NCBI GenBank assembly: GCA_964345225.1
Contig: CAYFQB010000032.1
Location: 21,132 to 85,131 of the forward strand
Reading direction: 5' to 3'
DNA: 64,000 bases
From: CAYFQB01 sp964345225
Lineage (GTDB): Bacteria > Nitrospirota > Thermodesulfovibrionia > Thermodesulfovibrionales > UBA6898
Part shown: positions 45,010 to 54,685 of the stretch, one piece after another
Layout: each line of letters begins with the position of its first letter
How positions within the stretch are numbered: the first letter of the stretch is position 1
Notes under the pieces: model-generated
Database searches by the model: none
Told to the model about the DNA's origin: nothing
What the model saw: only the letters and a program-made list of their open reading frames with translations
Translations under genes and position numbers: made by a program

Positions 45010-46008
45010 GTGTGGTTATTAAACTCTGTAATTGGAATGTATGTTGTCCAGACATTTCTTCATTCATTAATTGCCATCTTATTTATTGAACGGGCAATCC
45101 AGATATGGGACATAAAGAATCCCCTGACACATTACAGATATAGGCTTATGACATTGATACTGCCTATCACTATGTTCCCCTTGTACAACCTGGTTAACCT
45201 AAATAGGGGTTCTCTTTTGTTCAGGGATGAGAAGGCGATTTTTAACGTAAACAGATGGCTGGCTATAGAAATATGGGATATAATTCCGGTCAGTATGCTA
45301 TTCCAGCTGTTTTTGCTTGTAACAGCAATAACCTTTTTTCTTCAGGAAATCATACCGATTATAAAAGATGCCGTACAGAGGGTAAAAGTGTATCATTATA
45401 ATACACTGCCAGTTGATACCGAAATAGAATCCATGGTTTCGGTTTTAAGCGAATCACTGGGTATTGAAAAACCACGGGTAAACATAATTAATGATAAAAA
45501 CCCTGTTATATTAACTACTGGTGCAAAAAGTCATACTATAGTGTTATCTTCAGGCCTGGTTGAAATTCTTGACAGGGAACAGCTATACAGTGCAATAGCA
45601 CATGAATTTGCCCATATAGTGAGAAGGAGCAACGTGACTTCATGGATGATTTTCATAATAAGGATTTTAATGTTTTTCAATCCCATCGTTCTTATTGTAT
45701 TCAGAAGAATTGTGCAGGACGATGAACATATTTGCGACGATTTAACAATTTCCTTAACAGAAAAGCCGTTGGTACTTGCTTCAACATTAAAAGTGTTTTA
45801 CTCGTCAGATAAAAAAAAGGAAACATCCATGGTTGGGAGAATAACCTCTATCAAGAGAGAAATAGAAAATCATAGCCATAATCTCCTACTTAAAGAAAGG
45901 ATAGAAAGGCTCGAAAGCAGTAACATGTTTGAAAACAAAAATTTTGAATGGGGAAAGTTCCTGCTGACAGCCGGTACAATAATAATTATCAATTATTTTG
46001 TGGTCTGA
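45010..46008 (+). CDS. M48/M56-like membrane metallopeptidase
   Basis: Membrane helices at about 5-25, 45-60 and 95-115 precede a peptidase domain with the zinc motif HEFAH (SAIAHEFAHIV) and the following acidic DDEHICDD helix. More hydrophobic segments follow the HEFAH motif (about 216-240) and close the protein. It is 332 aa and starts at GTG 45010. The family includes BlaR/MecR-type and HtpX-like proteases. The hypothetical gene at 46012 follows 3 bp later and may be a partner. Confidence 0.85.
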   Translation: MWLLNSVIGMYVVQTFLHSLIAILFIERAIQIWDIKNPLTHYRYRLMTLILPITMFPLYNLVNLNRGSLLFRDEKAIFNVNRWLAIEIWDIIPVSMLFQLFLLVTAITFFLQEIIPIIKDAVQRVKVYHYNTLPVDTEIESMVSVLSESLGIEKPRVNIINDKNPVILTTGAKSHTIVLSSGLVEILDREQLYSAIAHEFAHIVRRSNVTSWMIFIIRILMFFNPIVLIVFRRIVQDDEHICDDLTISLTEKPLVLASTLKVFYSSDKKKETSMVGRITSIKREIENHSHNLLLKERIERLESSNMFENKNFEWGKFLLTAGTIIIINYFVV

Positions 46009-46011
46009 ATT

Positions 46012-46551
46012 ATGAGAGAAAGCAAATTGACAAAATTTCGCATGTTTTTTTCCTTTGCAGTCACGATTCTTGTAACTTTGCTTATCTTAAAATTGATTAA
46101 CTGGATACCTCTGTCTTTTCAGAAAGAAGATATCAGGAAGTATAAAACCATAGAAGAGGTAAAGGCAAAATTGAAGATTTCAAAGGTATATGTACCGTCG
46201 TACTTCCCTGAGCATATCAATTGGCCACCTGCCGAAATATTTGCTCAAAAAAGACCTTTTATTATGGTCAAAATGCATTTTACACATATAGACAGAATGA
46301 GCTTTGCTCTATCTATTTACCAGGTAGACTCAATAGCTGATTTTAAACCGAAAAACAAGACGGATATCTTATATATAAAAAAGGAAAGCACTGTAACCAT
46401 TAAAGGAAGAAAAGGCAAACTTGTAATGGCAGTCTGTAGAGGTAAACAGGTGTGCAACAAGTTATCATGGGAGGAGGGGGAATTTATATTAACTCTTATT
46501 TCAGATGATAATCCTGAACTGCTCCTGAAAATGGCAGAGAGCATGCTATAA
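46012..46551 (+). CDS. Hypothetical membrane-anchored protein, 179 aa
   Basis: One membrane helix (about 12-30) near the N-terminus precedes a domain of about 145 residues outside the membrane. The sequence includes VYVPSYFPEHINWPP and a pair of Cys (CRGKQVC, about 144-150). I recognise no family, though the layout recalls proteins of the DUF4367 type. The start is ATG, 3 bp after the peptidase stop, so the two are a likely pair. Confidence 0.65.
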   Translation: MRESKLTKFRMFFSFAVTILVTLLILKLINWIPLSFQKEDIRKYKTIEEVKAKLKISKVYVPSYFPEHINWPPAEIFAQKRPFIMVKMHFTHIDRMSFALSIYQVDSIADFKPKNKTDILYIKKESTVTIKGRKGKLVMAVCRGKQVCNKLSWEEGEFILTLISDDNPELLLKMAESML

Positions 46552-46676
46552 TAGGTTGTAAATACACACTGGCAGTGTAACGGGCGAAATAGGACATATT
46601 TTCTATGAAAATAGGAAGTTATGCCGATTGTTTTATTTGTGTTTAAGCAGATATTCTCATATTATAATAGGGGGAT

Positions 46677-48140
46677 ATGCCGGGCATGTATTCAGTCTAC
46701 AGAATAATTGTGAGATATAGAATACTATTTTTATTAAAACTTGGGGTATTAGTTTTTTTCTTCTACGTTCCTATTGAAAGTTCAGCTTCTGAAACCACCT
46801 CTTATGATTATGTGCAGATCTGTATCGGCTGTCACGGAAATAGGGATTTTTCTATTAAATTAAAGAGTAATGAAGAGTTGTCTTTATTTGTAGATATGAA
46901 ACTCATCAGGAAATCTGTGCACAGAAGAGTTGACTGTGCAGGATGCCACAGCGGATTTTCTGCTGAAAAACATCCAAGCAGGATATTGAAGAATAAAAGA
47001 GAATATGCTATTTCTGGTTCTGCTTTATGCAGAAACTGCCATGCTAAATTCAAAAACAAATTACACTCCAGAATGGTTGGTATGGCAAAAAAGGGTGGAA
47101 AGTTCTGTATAGACTGCCACGGCGCACATTCTGTCCAACAGATTTCGAAACAGGTTTACAGAGGTTCTGAATACTGTCTCATATGCCACGCTAATGAATT
47201 AACAATGGGCTTTAAAGATGGTGAAAGGCAGTCTGTTCAGATAGACGTTGAAATGCTAAAGGTATCCGTTCATAACAAGCTGTACTGTTCAGACTGTCAC
47301 TTTGGATTTTCTGATGAAGAGCATCCAGTGAGGAAATTCAAAAGCAAGAGGGATTATACAATTACATCATCGGAAAGCTGCAGAAGATGCCATTTTGATA
47401 AATATACAAAAACCCTGGAGAGCATTCATTATGTTATGCTCAGCCAGGGGAATATGAACGCACCTGTATGCGTTGATTGCCACGGCGCACATTCTATCAG
47501 CCAAACAGGTAAAGAAAGGACATTGAGCGCAAAGAGATGTGAAAAGTGCCATACTGAGATATACAGGACTTATGCAATGAGTGTACACGGCAGTGCACTT
47601 TTTCACGAGCATAATCAGGATGTCCCTGTCTGTGCAAACTGCCATTTGGCACATAATATAGAAGACCCACGCACATTTGACTATAGGGAAAAAATCCCCC
47701 AGATGTGTGGAAACTGTCACGCTAATAAAGAGCTTATGGATAAATATGGTCTAACTACAGCTGTACTGAAGACTTATCTGCAGGATTTTCACGGAGTTAC
47801 ACTGAAGTTATATAAGAAGCAGAGAGATGTGAGCAACAAAATTACATTAAAGCCTATTGCTGTCTGTGTTGATTGTCATGGAATTCACGACATTACAATT
47901 ACCACCGGCCCTAATTCAACAATAGTAAAGTCAAATCTTGTTAAGAGGTGCAGGAAGTGCCACCCTGATGCAACAGAGAATTACCCAGACAGCTGGATTT
48001 CCCATTATAAGCCAAGTCTTCAAAAGGCACCGCTGGTTTTTGCTATTAATCTAATTTACAAAATCATTATTCCGTTTATGATGGTAGGTTTGATCTTACA
48101 GATACTTTTACATATCTGGAGATATGCAGTAAACAGATAG
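46677..48140 (+). CDS. Multihaem cytochrome c with 13 CXXCH motifs
   Basis: The 487-residue protein has an N-terminal membrane or signal helix (about 13-32) and 13 CXXCH sites. A C-terminal helix (about 457-480) anchors it. Two tandem segments (from CAGCH to CLICH and from CSDCH to CEKCH) align: each has a GFS.E.HP..R..K.KR.Y segment, then CR.CH and CxDCHGAHS, so a four-haem module is duplicated. Cytochrome b follows 10 bp later. The likely role is quinone-linked electron transfer to or from the periplasm; the terminal partner is unknown. ATG 46677 follows AGGGGG. Confidence 0.95.
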   Translation: MPGMYSVYRIIVRYRILFLLKLGVLVFFFYVPIESSASETTSYDYVQICIGCHGNRDFSIKLKSNEELSLFVDMKLIRKSVHRRVDCAGCHSGFSAEKHPSRILKNKREYAISGSALCRNCHAKFKNKLHSRMVGMAKKGGKFCIDCHGAHSVQQISKQVYRGSEYCLICHANELTMGFKDGERQSVQIDVEMLKVSVHNKLYCSDCHFGFSDEEHPVRKFKSKRDYTITSSESCRRCHFDKYTKTLESIHYVMLSQGNMNAPVCVDCHGAHSISQTGKERTLSAKRCEKCHTEIYRTYAMSVHGSALFHEHNQDVPVCANCHLAHNIEDPRTFDYREKIPQMCGNCHANKELMDKYGLTTAVLKTYLQDFHGVTLKLYKKQRDVSNKITLKPIAVCVDCHGIHDITITTGPNSTIVKSNLVKRCRKCHPDATENYPDSWISHYKPSLQKAPLVFAINLIYKIIIPFMMVGLILQILLHIWRYAVNR

Positions 48141-48150
48141 GGGGTTGTAA

Positions 48151-48882
48151 ATGGACGGTTTAACGGCTGAGGGAAAGATCAAGAGGTTTAGCATATACAG
48201 AATAATCGAGCACCAGATTGCCATGGTATGCTTTGCAATTCTGGTAGTTACCGGACTATCGCAGAAATTCCATGAATACAGTCTTTCACAGTGGATTATC
48301 ATAAATCTGGGCGGTGTAGACAGTGTAAGGATAATTCATAGATATACTGGATTAATTTTTACTATCTTGACTGTTTTACATATATTTGTGGCTTCTGTAG
48401 GGGTCATTTTCAGAAAATGGCAGACTTCAATGGTTATAAACAAAAAGGATTTTACCGATGCTATTGACAATTTAAAATACTATTTTGGTGTAACAGACCA
48501 GCCGGCAAAGTGTGACCGATATGACTATAAACAAAAGTTTGAATATTGGGGGGTTGTCATTGGCGGTATCCTCATGATAGTAACAGGACTGTTATTATGG
48601 TTCCCAACACTTGCAGTAAAATATCTGCCCGGTGAGTTTATCCCCGCTGCAAAGGCGGCTCATACTAATGAAGCCCTGCTGGCATTTCTTGTTATAATAA
48701 CATGGCACCTGTACAATTCGATATTCAGTCCAGAGGTATTCCCATTGGATACTTCTATATTTGTCGGGAAGATATCTGTTAAGAGAATGATACATGAGCA
48801 TCCACTGGAATATGAAAGAATAAAAGGTAAAGAACATCCTGAGGAAGAAGACACAGAACAAAAAACTGATTCATCCCCTTAA
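48151..48882 (+). CDS. Membrane cytochrome b, formate dehydrogenase gamma-like
   Basis: This 243-residue protein has four membrane helices (about 22-42, 66-88, 130-150 and 178-196). Histidines positioned for two b haems are seen in IIEHQIAM, RIIHRY, VLHIF and WHLY. It resembles the gamma subunits of formate dehydrogenase or hydrogenase. The C-terminal tail is acidic. With the 13-haem cytochrome it would pass electrons between the quinone pool and the periplasmic haem chain. It is in the same operon. Confidence 0.88.
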   Translation: MDGLTAEGKIKRFSIYRIIEHQIAMVCFAILVVTGLSQKFHEYSLSQWIIINLGGVDSVRIIHRYTGLIFTILTVLHIFVASVGVIFRKWQTSMVINKKDFTDAIDNLKYYFGVTDQPAKCDRYDYKQKFEYWGVVIGGILMIVTGLLLWFPTLAVKYLPGEFIPAAKAAHTNEALLAFLVIITWHLYNSIFSPEVFPLDTSIFVGKISVKRMIHEHPLEYERIKGKEHPEEEDTEQKTDSSP

Positions 48883-49061
48883 CCTGAATGGTATAGTTAT
48901 TTTATCATAAGCCTCTGCAGAGACTTAGAAATGATCGGAGATTTAATAAAGGGAGGTATCCCTGCAAGATTTATTTTATGAAAGGTCCTTATACCGCTGT
49001 TCTCCTGTTACATCCGGCTTTATATATGAGTTTTTAAACTATATCTTTAGGGTTAAGTAAA

Positions 49062-50894
49062 TTGTATAAAAGAATAATTATTTCTGTTATCCTTAGTGTC
49101 CTGATAATATTAGCAAGTCTGGGGATTGCAAGTTATATTACAGTAAATAATACTATAAAGCGGTCTTTGGACAGGAGACTCGAACTGGCAAAGACAATAG
49201 CCAAGCATACTGATTCTATACTGGAAGCTAACCTGAACAGACTTTATGATATATCTTTGTCAGGGAGTGTAGATCTCAAAGATAATAATTGGAAATCTGA
49301 AAAGAAGGCTCTTCAAACAGCATATCAGTATTCAATATTTACAGACGGCATTTTTCTTCTGGATAATGACGGCAACGTGATTTTGAGTTATCCACCGAGG
49401 AATAGAAACTCCAGAGAACTTTTAGGCATTCCAAATATCAGAAAAGTTATGACGTACGGAAGACCTGTTATATCGGACATATATACTATAAAGCATATAA
49501 AAAAGAAAATAATATATGCGCTTGTACCCCTGAAGAGTAAAGACGGTGATATCGTAGGTATAGCGGGCGGGGAGATTAATCCAACTAACTATATACTTAC
49601 ACAAATTATTAAGGCAATTCCTGCAGAAGAGAATACCTATATGGAGATAGTTGACAGCCACGGTGTTGTTATAGCATCAAACAATCCAAACAGGATTTTT
49701 ACCGGCAGTGACCATAACAGGTTCCTTGAGAGCATGATACAGAAAAAGATGTCCGTGGTTAGAAAATGCCACAGATGCCATTATGAAGAAGGCAAACTCA
49801 TTGAAGGGAACAAACAGCGCTCTACAGACGTGCTGGCATTTTCTCCTCTTGAAATGGCACCGTGGGGTGTTTCTATACTTCAGCCAGAAAATGATGTTTT
49901 TGCTCCAGCCAGGGAACTGAGAAAAACTTTCCTGCTCTTCAGCATATTCTCTATAGGAATTGCACTGCTAATAGCGATAGGGATGAGCAGAAGTATAGTC
50001 AAGCCGGTACATGAACTGATTGATGCCACCCGCAAAATAGCATCAGGAGATATGTCGAAGACCGTAGGATCAGCTGGAGAGGACGAAATAGGAATGTTAA
50101 GCAACAGCTTTGAGATTATGCGTGTAAAATTGGCTGATTCTCTTGAAAGGCTCCAGCAGTACAACATTGAGCTCGAGGAAAGGGTAATAGAAAGGACGAA
50201 AGAGATAAAACTAAGCCAAAAAAAGGTTGAAAACCTTCTCAAGAAGGTCATATCTGTTCAAGAGGACGAAAGAATGCGGATTGCCAGGGGCCTGCACGAC
50301 GAAACCATGCAGTCACTGTCAGCCATTTTGATGAAGGTTGATATGTGCAAGTTGGACCCTGAACATCCACCGGCAAGCAAAGTTGATGAGATTAAGACAA
50401 TCGTGCTTAAGACTCTCGATGATATACATAATGTAATACAGAATCTAAGACCGTCAGTACTGGATGACCTGGGACTTGAAGCAGCAATAAGGTGGGTTCT
50501 TGATAAACATCTGGGTGAAAAGGGTATAAGATATTTCTTTAATATAATAGGCATTCATGAAAAAAGATTTAATCCGCATGTTGAGATAACACTCTTCAGG
50601 ATAATACAGGAGGTAATTTTTAATATTTCAAGGCATGCAGAGGCAGAAAATGTCTTTGTTATTTTCAGGATTGATAAGGATAGCATGAATGTGGATATAG
50701 AGGATGATGGAAAAGGATTTGACATTCAGTCAGCATTGAAGCGGACTGAAGATGGAAGGGGACTTGGCTTATTAGGTTTAAAGGAAAGGATCAATCTTCT
50801 GGATGGCAAACTGCTTATATGTTCTGAACCTGGTTGTGGAACAAGAATCAGTTTATGGATCCCTTTAGAATCTTATGGAGAGAAAAATGTCTAA
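49062..50894 (+). CDS. Histidine kinase with a Cache-type sensor and CXXCH motif
   Basis: Membrane helices lie at about 5-26 and 288-308, bracketing a long periplasmic Cache-like sensor. The motif KCHRCHYEEG (Cys236, Cys239, His240) is a haem c attachment site. HAMP (about 309-360), a NarX/DesK-type HisKA_3 helix (ARGLHDE) and an ATPase domain follow. The 610-residue protein starts at TTG 49062. It lies 180 bp after cytochrome b and overlaps the regulator gene. It probably senses redox conditions to control the electron-transfer genes; the signal is inferred. Confidence 0.92.
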   Translation: MYKRIIISVILSVLIILASLGIASYITVNNTIKRSLDRRLELAKTIAKHTDSILEANLNRLYDISLSGSVDLKDNNWKSEKKALQTAYQYSIFTDGIFLLDNDGNVILSYPPRNRNSRELLGIPNIRKVMTYGRPVISDIYTIKHIKKKIIYALVPLKSKDGDIVGIAGGEINPTNYILTQIIKAIPAEENTYMEIVDSHGVVIASNNPNRIFTGSDHNRFLESMIQKKMSVVRKCHRCHYEEGKLIEGNKQRSTDVLAFSPLEMAPWGVSILQPENDVFAPARELRKTFLLFSIFSIGIALLIAIGMSRSIVKPVHELIDATRKIASGDMSKTVGSAGEDEIGMLSNSFEIMRVKLADSLERLQQYNIELEERVIERTKEIKLSQKKVENLLKKVISVQEDERMRIARGLHDETMQSLSAILMKVDMCKLDPEHPPASKVDEIKTIVLKTLDDIHNVIQNLRPSVLDDLGLEAAIRWVLDKHLGEKGIRYFFNIIGIHEKRFNPHVEITLFRIIQEVIFNISRHAEAENVFVIFRIDKDSMNVDIEDDGKGFDIQSALKRTEDGRGLGLLGLKERINLLDGKLLICSEPGCGTRISLWIPLESYGEKNV

Positions 50895-51549
50895 GACAAG
50901 AGTAATGATTGCAGATGACCATGCATTGGTTAGAGAAGGCATTATTGCATTTCTGAAGTTATACGAGGATATAGAAATTATTGCAGAGGCTTCTAATGGT
51001 CTTGAGGCTATAGAAAAGGCCGAGAAGCTAAAGCCCGATGTGGTACTAATGGATATATCAATGCCTGAACTTGGCGGGATTGAAGCGACTCTAGAGATAA
51101 AAAAGAAAGAACCGGATATCAAGATTCTTATATTAAGTCAGTATGACGATAAGGAATACGTAAGCAGGCTGCTTAAGGCAGGGGTGTCAGGGTATATATT
51201 AAAACACGCTGTTGGTACCGACCTTATCTCTGCAATTAGGGCTGTGGCAAAGGGTGAATCCTATTTATATTCATCAATAGCTACAAAGGTTATTAATGGG
51301 TATTTGAGCAAGGATACTGAAATTGCTGTAGAAGATCCGTATGAGAAGCTCACTGACAGGGAAAAACAGGTTTTAAAACTTATTGCGGAGGGATACAGCC
51401 ATAAAGAAATTGCTAGCAAGCTTGATATAAGTGTAAAGACAGTTATCGCACATCAGACAAATCTCTCGGAGAAACTTGATATTCATTCACGTGCTGGCCT
51501 TATAAAATTCGCTATCTCCAAAGGGATAATAAAGTTAGAGACGCAATAA
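50887..51549 (+). CDS. NarL/FixJ-type response regulator
   Basis: A receiver (about 1-118, LMDISMPE) is joined to a LuxR-type helix-turn-helix (LTDREKQVLKLIAEG, KTVIAHQTNLSEKL). ATG 50887 follows GGAGAG at a good distance; an ATG 12 bp upstream is less likely. It overlaps the kinase gene by 8 bp, so the two form a two-component pair. The nearby cytochrome operon is the obvious target. Confidence 0.94.
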   Translation: MSKTRVMIADDHALVREGIIAFLKLYEDIEIIAEASNGLEAIEKAEKLKPDVVLMDISMPELGGIEATLEIKKKEPDIKILILSQYDDKEYVSRLLKAGVSGYILKHAVGTDLISAIRAVAKGESYLYSSIATKVINGYLSKDTEIAVEDPYEKLTDREKQVLKLIAEGYSHKEIASKLDISVKTVIAHQTNLSEKLDIHSRAGLIKFAISKGIIKLETQ

Positions 51550-51585
51550 ATCGGAAAATGGAATTACCAGAAGTTGGCAAATTAC

Positions 51586-52944
51586 TTATATCTCTTTTAA
51601 TATACTCTCAGGCACTTCTTTTCTAATAACCACGGGCTTTATTGTCTTACTGACTATATCAGTAGTGTTAACAACCTTTAACTTTTCAAATAAGAGTTCG
51701 AACTTTTTCTCGAGTTCTGCCATGATAGGCTCTCTGATATCTTTTCCCAGATTCCACCATTTCTTCTTAAGGTGTCCAAAGCCTTTTTTCCTTGTGCTGT
51801 AAATAAACTGTTCTTCTGTCTGACCTTCCTTGCGTTCCTTTGCAAATTCCTTCTTGATAAAATCATAAACTTCTTCTCTGAAACTGTCGGGCAGATGTGC
51901 ACTGTCATAAATTATATTCTGAAAGCCTGTTGCTAAATGTACCTCTGAAGTTCCTGTTTCAGGGAACATATTGAATGCATCTTCAGGCAGTGTTGAAGCA
52001 CCGTGCTGAACAGCACCGGAAAGACCGTATTCTTTTCTAGCAAGATCTGATAATTGTCTCAGTGTCTCAAAATCTATCTTAACCTTTGCAAGTGTACCGT
52101 CTGGCAGAACAACACCACCGTGCGATGTGCCCGACTGCACACTTAGTTTGCTCAGCCCTTTGCCTGATTTAAAAATTTCGTTAAAACCATCAAGGTATGC
52201 CTTTAGTTCATCAGGTGTGCTGTTCTTGCCCCCGATTTCACCTATCTCACCGCCTGTCGATATCTCTATCCCATTAGGTTGTACATTTCTTATAAGAGAG
52301 GCTAGTTCTGCTGTTTTTTCGAAATTCGGCCTCTGTTGTTCGGCTAAAGTTGGTTTGTCAAGGTCAACGAGTGTAGAAGCATCAATATCGATATTATAAA
52401 ATTCAGCTTCTATCGCCTCCTTAATCAATCCTTTTACGTATTCTGTTTCAGCTGTTGGGTCGCTCTTAAAATTCTTTCTCACTAACTGGAAATGGTCTCC
52501 CTGGATAAAAACCGGTCCCTGAAAATTTTCTCTGACTGCTGCAGCCAGTACTACAGCAGCATATTCAAGAGGCCTCTGTTTTGTATAGCCGATTTCAGAA
52601 CGTGCTATCTCAAAAATCAATGCACCAACTTTCTTTTCAATAGCTTTTCTGACTACAACTCTTGCAACATCATAGGTAAGACCCCTGATATTTATTGCAG
52701 GCACTGTAAATCCCGGATAATTCTTTCCCATCTCCTCGTACAGCTCCTGTATGGAAGCAGGGACTGCCCCACATGCCTTGGCAATCTCCTTTATTAATAT
52801 AAAGAGCCCTTTCTTCTTTTCATCTTCAGAGAAGACCGCTTCATATATAAGCTTATCCATAACAGAAGAAACTCCATTGCGGTTTTTGATACTTATCCCT
52901 TCCTTGCCTATACCTATTAATCCATTTAATTCTCTGATATCCAT
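51586..52944 (-). CDS. Class II fructose-bisphosphate aldolase-like protein
   Basis: The 452-residue protein resembles zinc-dependent aldolases: the GDHFQ segment (metal ligand), the STGGEIGEIGG segment, SGTSHGG and HGASTLP. It is much longer than usual class II aldolases, with a C-terminal extension of about 90 residues. It may cleave ketose bisphosphates, but the substrate is not fixed by sequence. ATG 52944 follows GGGAGGG and overlaps the end of the ExeA-like gene, the last member of a tight operon. Confidence 0.75.
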   Translation of the reverse strand: MDIRELNGLIGIGKEGISIKNRNGVSSVMDKLIYEAVFSEDEKKKGLFILIKEIAKACGAVPASIQELYEEMGKNYPGFTVPAINIRGLTYDVARVVVRKAIEKKVGALIFEIARSEIGYTKQRPLEYAAVVLAAAVRENFQGPVFIQGDHFQLVRKNFKSDPTAETEYVKGLIKEAIEAEFYNIDIDASTLVDLDKPTLAEQQRPNFEKTAELASLIRNVQPNGIEISTGGEIGEIGGKNSTPDELKAYLDGFNEIFKSGKGLSKLSVQSGTSHGGVVLPDGTLAKVKIDFETLRQLSDLARKEYGLSGAVQHGASTLPEDAFNMFPETGTSEVHLATGFQNIIYDSAHLPDSFREEVYDFIKKEFAKERKEGQTEEQFIYSTRKKGFGHLKKKWWNLGKDIREPIMAELEKKFELLFEKLKVVNTTDIVSKTIKPVVIRKEVPESILKEI

Positions 52945-54501
52945 TTAGCCCTCCCTTTTAGTAATTTCATGAGGAAATATCTCCGGGGTCATTTCATCTT
53001 TTGAAAGTATTATCATTGTCTCTATATCAAATTCCCCGCTTTCGGGGATGCCCCTTTCTCTTTGAAATCTTTTTAAAGCCTCTTTGGTAATCTTTCCAAA
53101 AAATCCGGTTTCAGGCCTGTTTAAGTATCCTTGCATTCTAAGGATTCTTTGAAACTTTTTTATTCTATCAGGAGTATTATAATTATTTTTCCATAACATT
53201 ACGAACTGCAATACAGAATTCTTTAAATATCTAAGAGGTATTATCATTTTACCTTCTAAGGGGTCGAAAATCACGGCATCTTCGTTTATTATCCATAAAA
53301 GGACGCCCCATCTTGTTCTGTTATTTTCCTTTGAAAGAATTATACTCGGCATATTCAGTCTGGCAAGTCTATCCCAGTCACTCCCAAAAGAATATACGCT
53401 GTATCCCCTCTCCCTGGCTAATGTTTCTGATTCTTGCGTAAGAGGCAGATTAACTTCGTTCCAATGCATCATAAGGCTTAAAAAGCAGGCATCTTTTGCA
53501 TCTCCAGGATCTGTAACCATAACCATTCCGTCAGCATCCATCGAAAATCTCGCCTTCTTTTCTGTCTTTTCCTCAGTATTGATTGATTTGAAGTGATTTA
53601 GAATATTTACAATATTCACTTTGATCTGTTCATTGAAAAACCAGATAATACCAATTGATACTAACAGCGATGCAAAAACATATATCAGGATGCTCTTTTT
53701 CTTCACACCTATCTCTTTCATGGCTTCCTTTATAATCTTGTTGTTGATCTTTATCTGTCCGTTTGAATATGCTGCGAGGAGCACCCTGTCGCATGCTATA
53801 TTTATAAGCCTGGGCAGTCCCCTGCTGTATCGGTAAATACGACTGAAGCTCTTCTGGGGGAACAATATTATAGAACCTGCCTTCTTTAACCTGTGATATA
53901 TATATTTTTCAATTTCATCCCTTTTAAGGGCCCCTATGTGGTATCTTACTGCTATTCTCTGGTCAAGCTGTCTCAGTTTTTTGTGTCTTACAATATCCCT
54001 CAATTCAGGCTGGCCTATTAGCACAACCTGCAGTAACTTCCTTGTGGCGGTTTCAAGATTGGAAAGCATCCTTACAAATTCCAGACATTCGACGCCCAAG
54101 TTCTGAGCTTCATCAATAAAGATAAGGACCCTTTCGCCTTTTGAATAACATTCTATAAGAAAATCATTCAGGCATGTTATAAGGTCGTCATATGTTTTTC
54201 CTATGCATTGTATTGCAAAGTCTCGAATTATTAACTTTAATAATTCAAGAGGTTGCACTTTTGGAGTAAATATAACCGCGGTATGGGTCTTTTCATCGAG
54301 GCTCTCAATAAAGTATTTCATGATAGTGGTTTTTCCTGAGCCGATTTCGCCGGTCAACATAACAAAACCCTTATTTTCAGATATGCCAAATTTTATATGC
54401 GCAAGTGCATCTTCATGAACTTTGCTCAGAAATAGGAATCTCGGATTAGGGGTAACTCCAAAAGGTTCTTCAGTAAAACCAAAAAAAGAATCGTAAATCA
54501 A
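52945..54501 (-). CDS. ExeA/GspA-like AAA ATPase with peptidoglycan-binding domain
   Basis: The 518-residue protein has an ATPase domain (about 1-270) with Walker A GEIGSGKTT and Walker B LIFIDEAQNL. A membrane helix (about 274-290) is followed by a C39-like segment and a PG_binding_1 domain at the C-terminus (about 450-505, RFQRERGIPESG). This is the ExeA/GspA arrangement, which in type II secretion helps place the secretin in peptidoglycan. No secretin is in the window. TTG 54501 follows GGAGA. Confidence 0.9.
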   Translation of the reverse strand: MIYDSFFGFTEEPFGVTPNPRFLFLSKVHEDALAHIKFGISENKGFVMLTGEIGSGKTTIMKYFIESLDEKTHTAVIFTPKVQPLELLKLIIRDFAIQCIGKTYDDLITCLNDFLIECYSKGERVLIFIDEAQNLGVECLEFVRMLSNLETATRKLLQVVLIGQPELRDIVRHKKLRQLDQRIAVRYHIGALKRDEIEKYIYHRLKKAGSIILFPQKSFSRIYRYSRGLPRLINIACDRVLLAAYSNGQIKINNKIIKEAMKEIGVKKKSILIYVFASLLVSIGIIWFFNEQIKVNIVNILNHFKSINTEEKTEKKARFSMDADGMVMVTDPGDAKDACFLSLMMHWNEVNLPLTQESETLARERGYSVYSFGSDWDRLARLNMPSIILSKENNRTRWGVLLWIINEDAVIFDPLEGKMIIPLRYLKNSVLQFVMLWKNNYNTPDRIKKFQRILRMQGYLNRPETGFFGKITKEALKRFQRERGIPESGEFDIETMIILSKDEMTPEIFPHEITKREG

Positions 54502-54516
54502 GTTTATCTCCTGATC

Positions 54517-54684
54517 TTATTTCTTCTTTTCTTTATCCTCTTTATCTTCTTTTTTTTCAACTTCTTTTATGCTCAGATCTCTAACAAAATCAGGACATCG
54601 GATATCTTTCCCCGACACAGAAAATTTCTTCTGACATTTCTCCCTCCAAGCACACAGAATACATATTTCCGGTTCTGATTTCAT
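54517..54684 (-). CDS. Small four-cysteine protein, 55 aa
   Basis: The ATG at 54684 sits directly after a perfect GGAGGTGA ribosome site. The frame encodes Cys at residues 8, 11, 17 and 30 (CILCAWREKC and RCPDF), a possible metal or iron-sulfur site, then a strongly charged Lys/Glu tail. The upstream nuclease-like gene stops 1 bp before this start and the ExeA-like gene follows, so it is part of the operon. I know of no function; the tight coupling argues it is real. Confidence 0.75.
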   Translation of the reverse strand: MKSEPEICILCAWREKCQKKFSVSGKDIRCPDFVRDLSIKEVEKKEDKEDKEKKK

Positions 54685-54685
54685 T

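Noticed and set aside
46640..46676. TATAAT box upstream of the 13-haem cytochrome
   Set aside because: It lies almost on top of the ribosome site, leaving no room for a transcription start before the ATG, and no -35 element is at the right distance.
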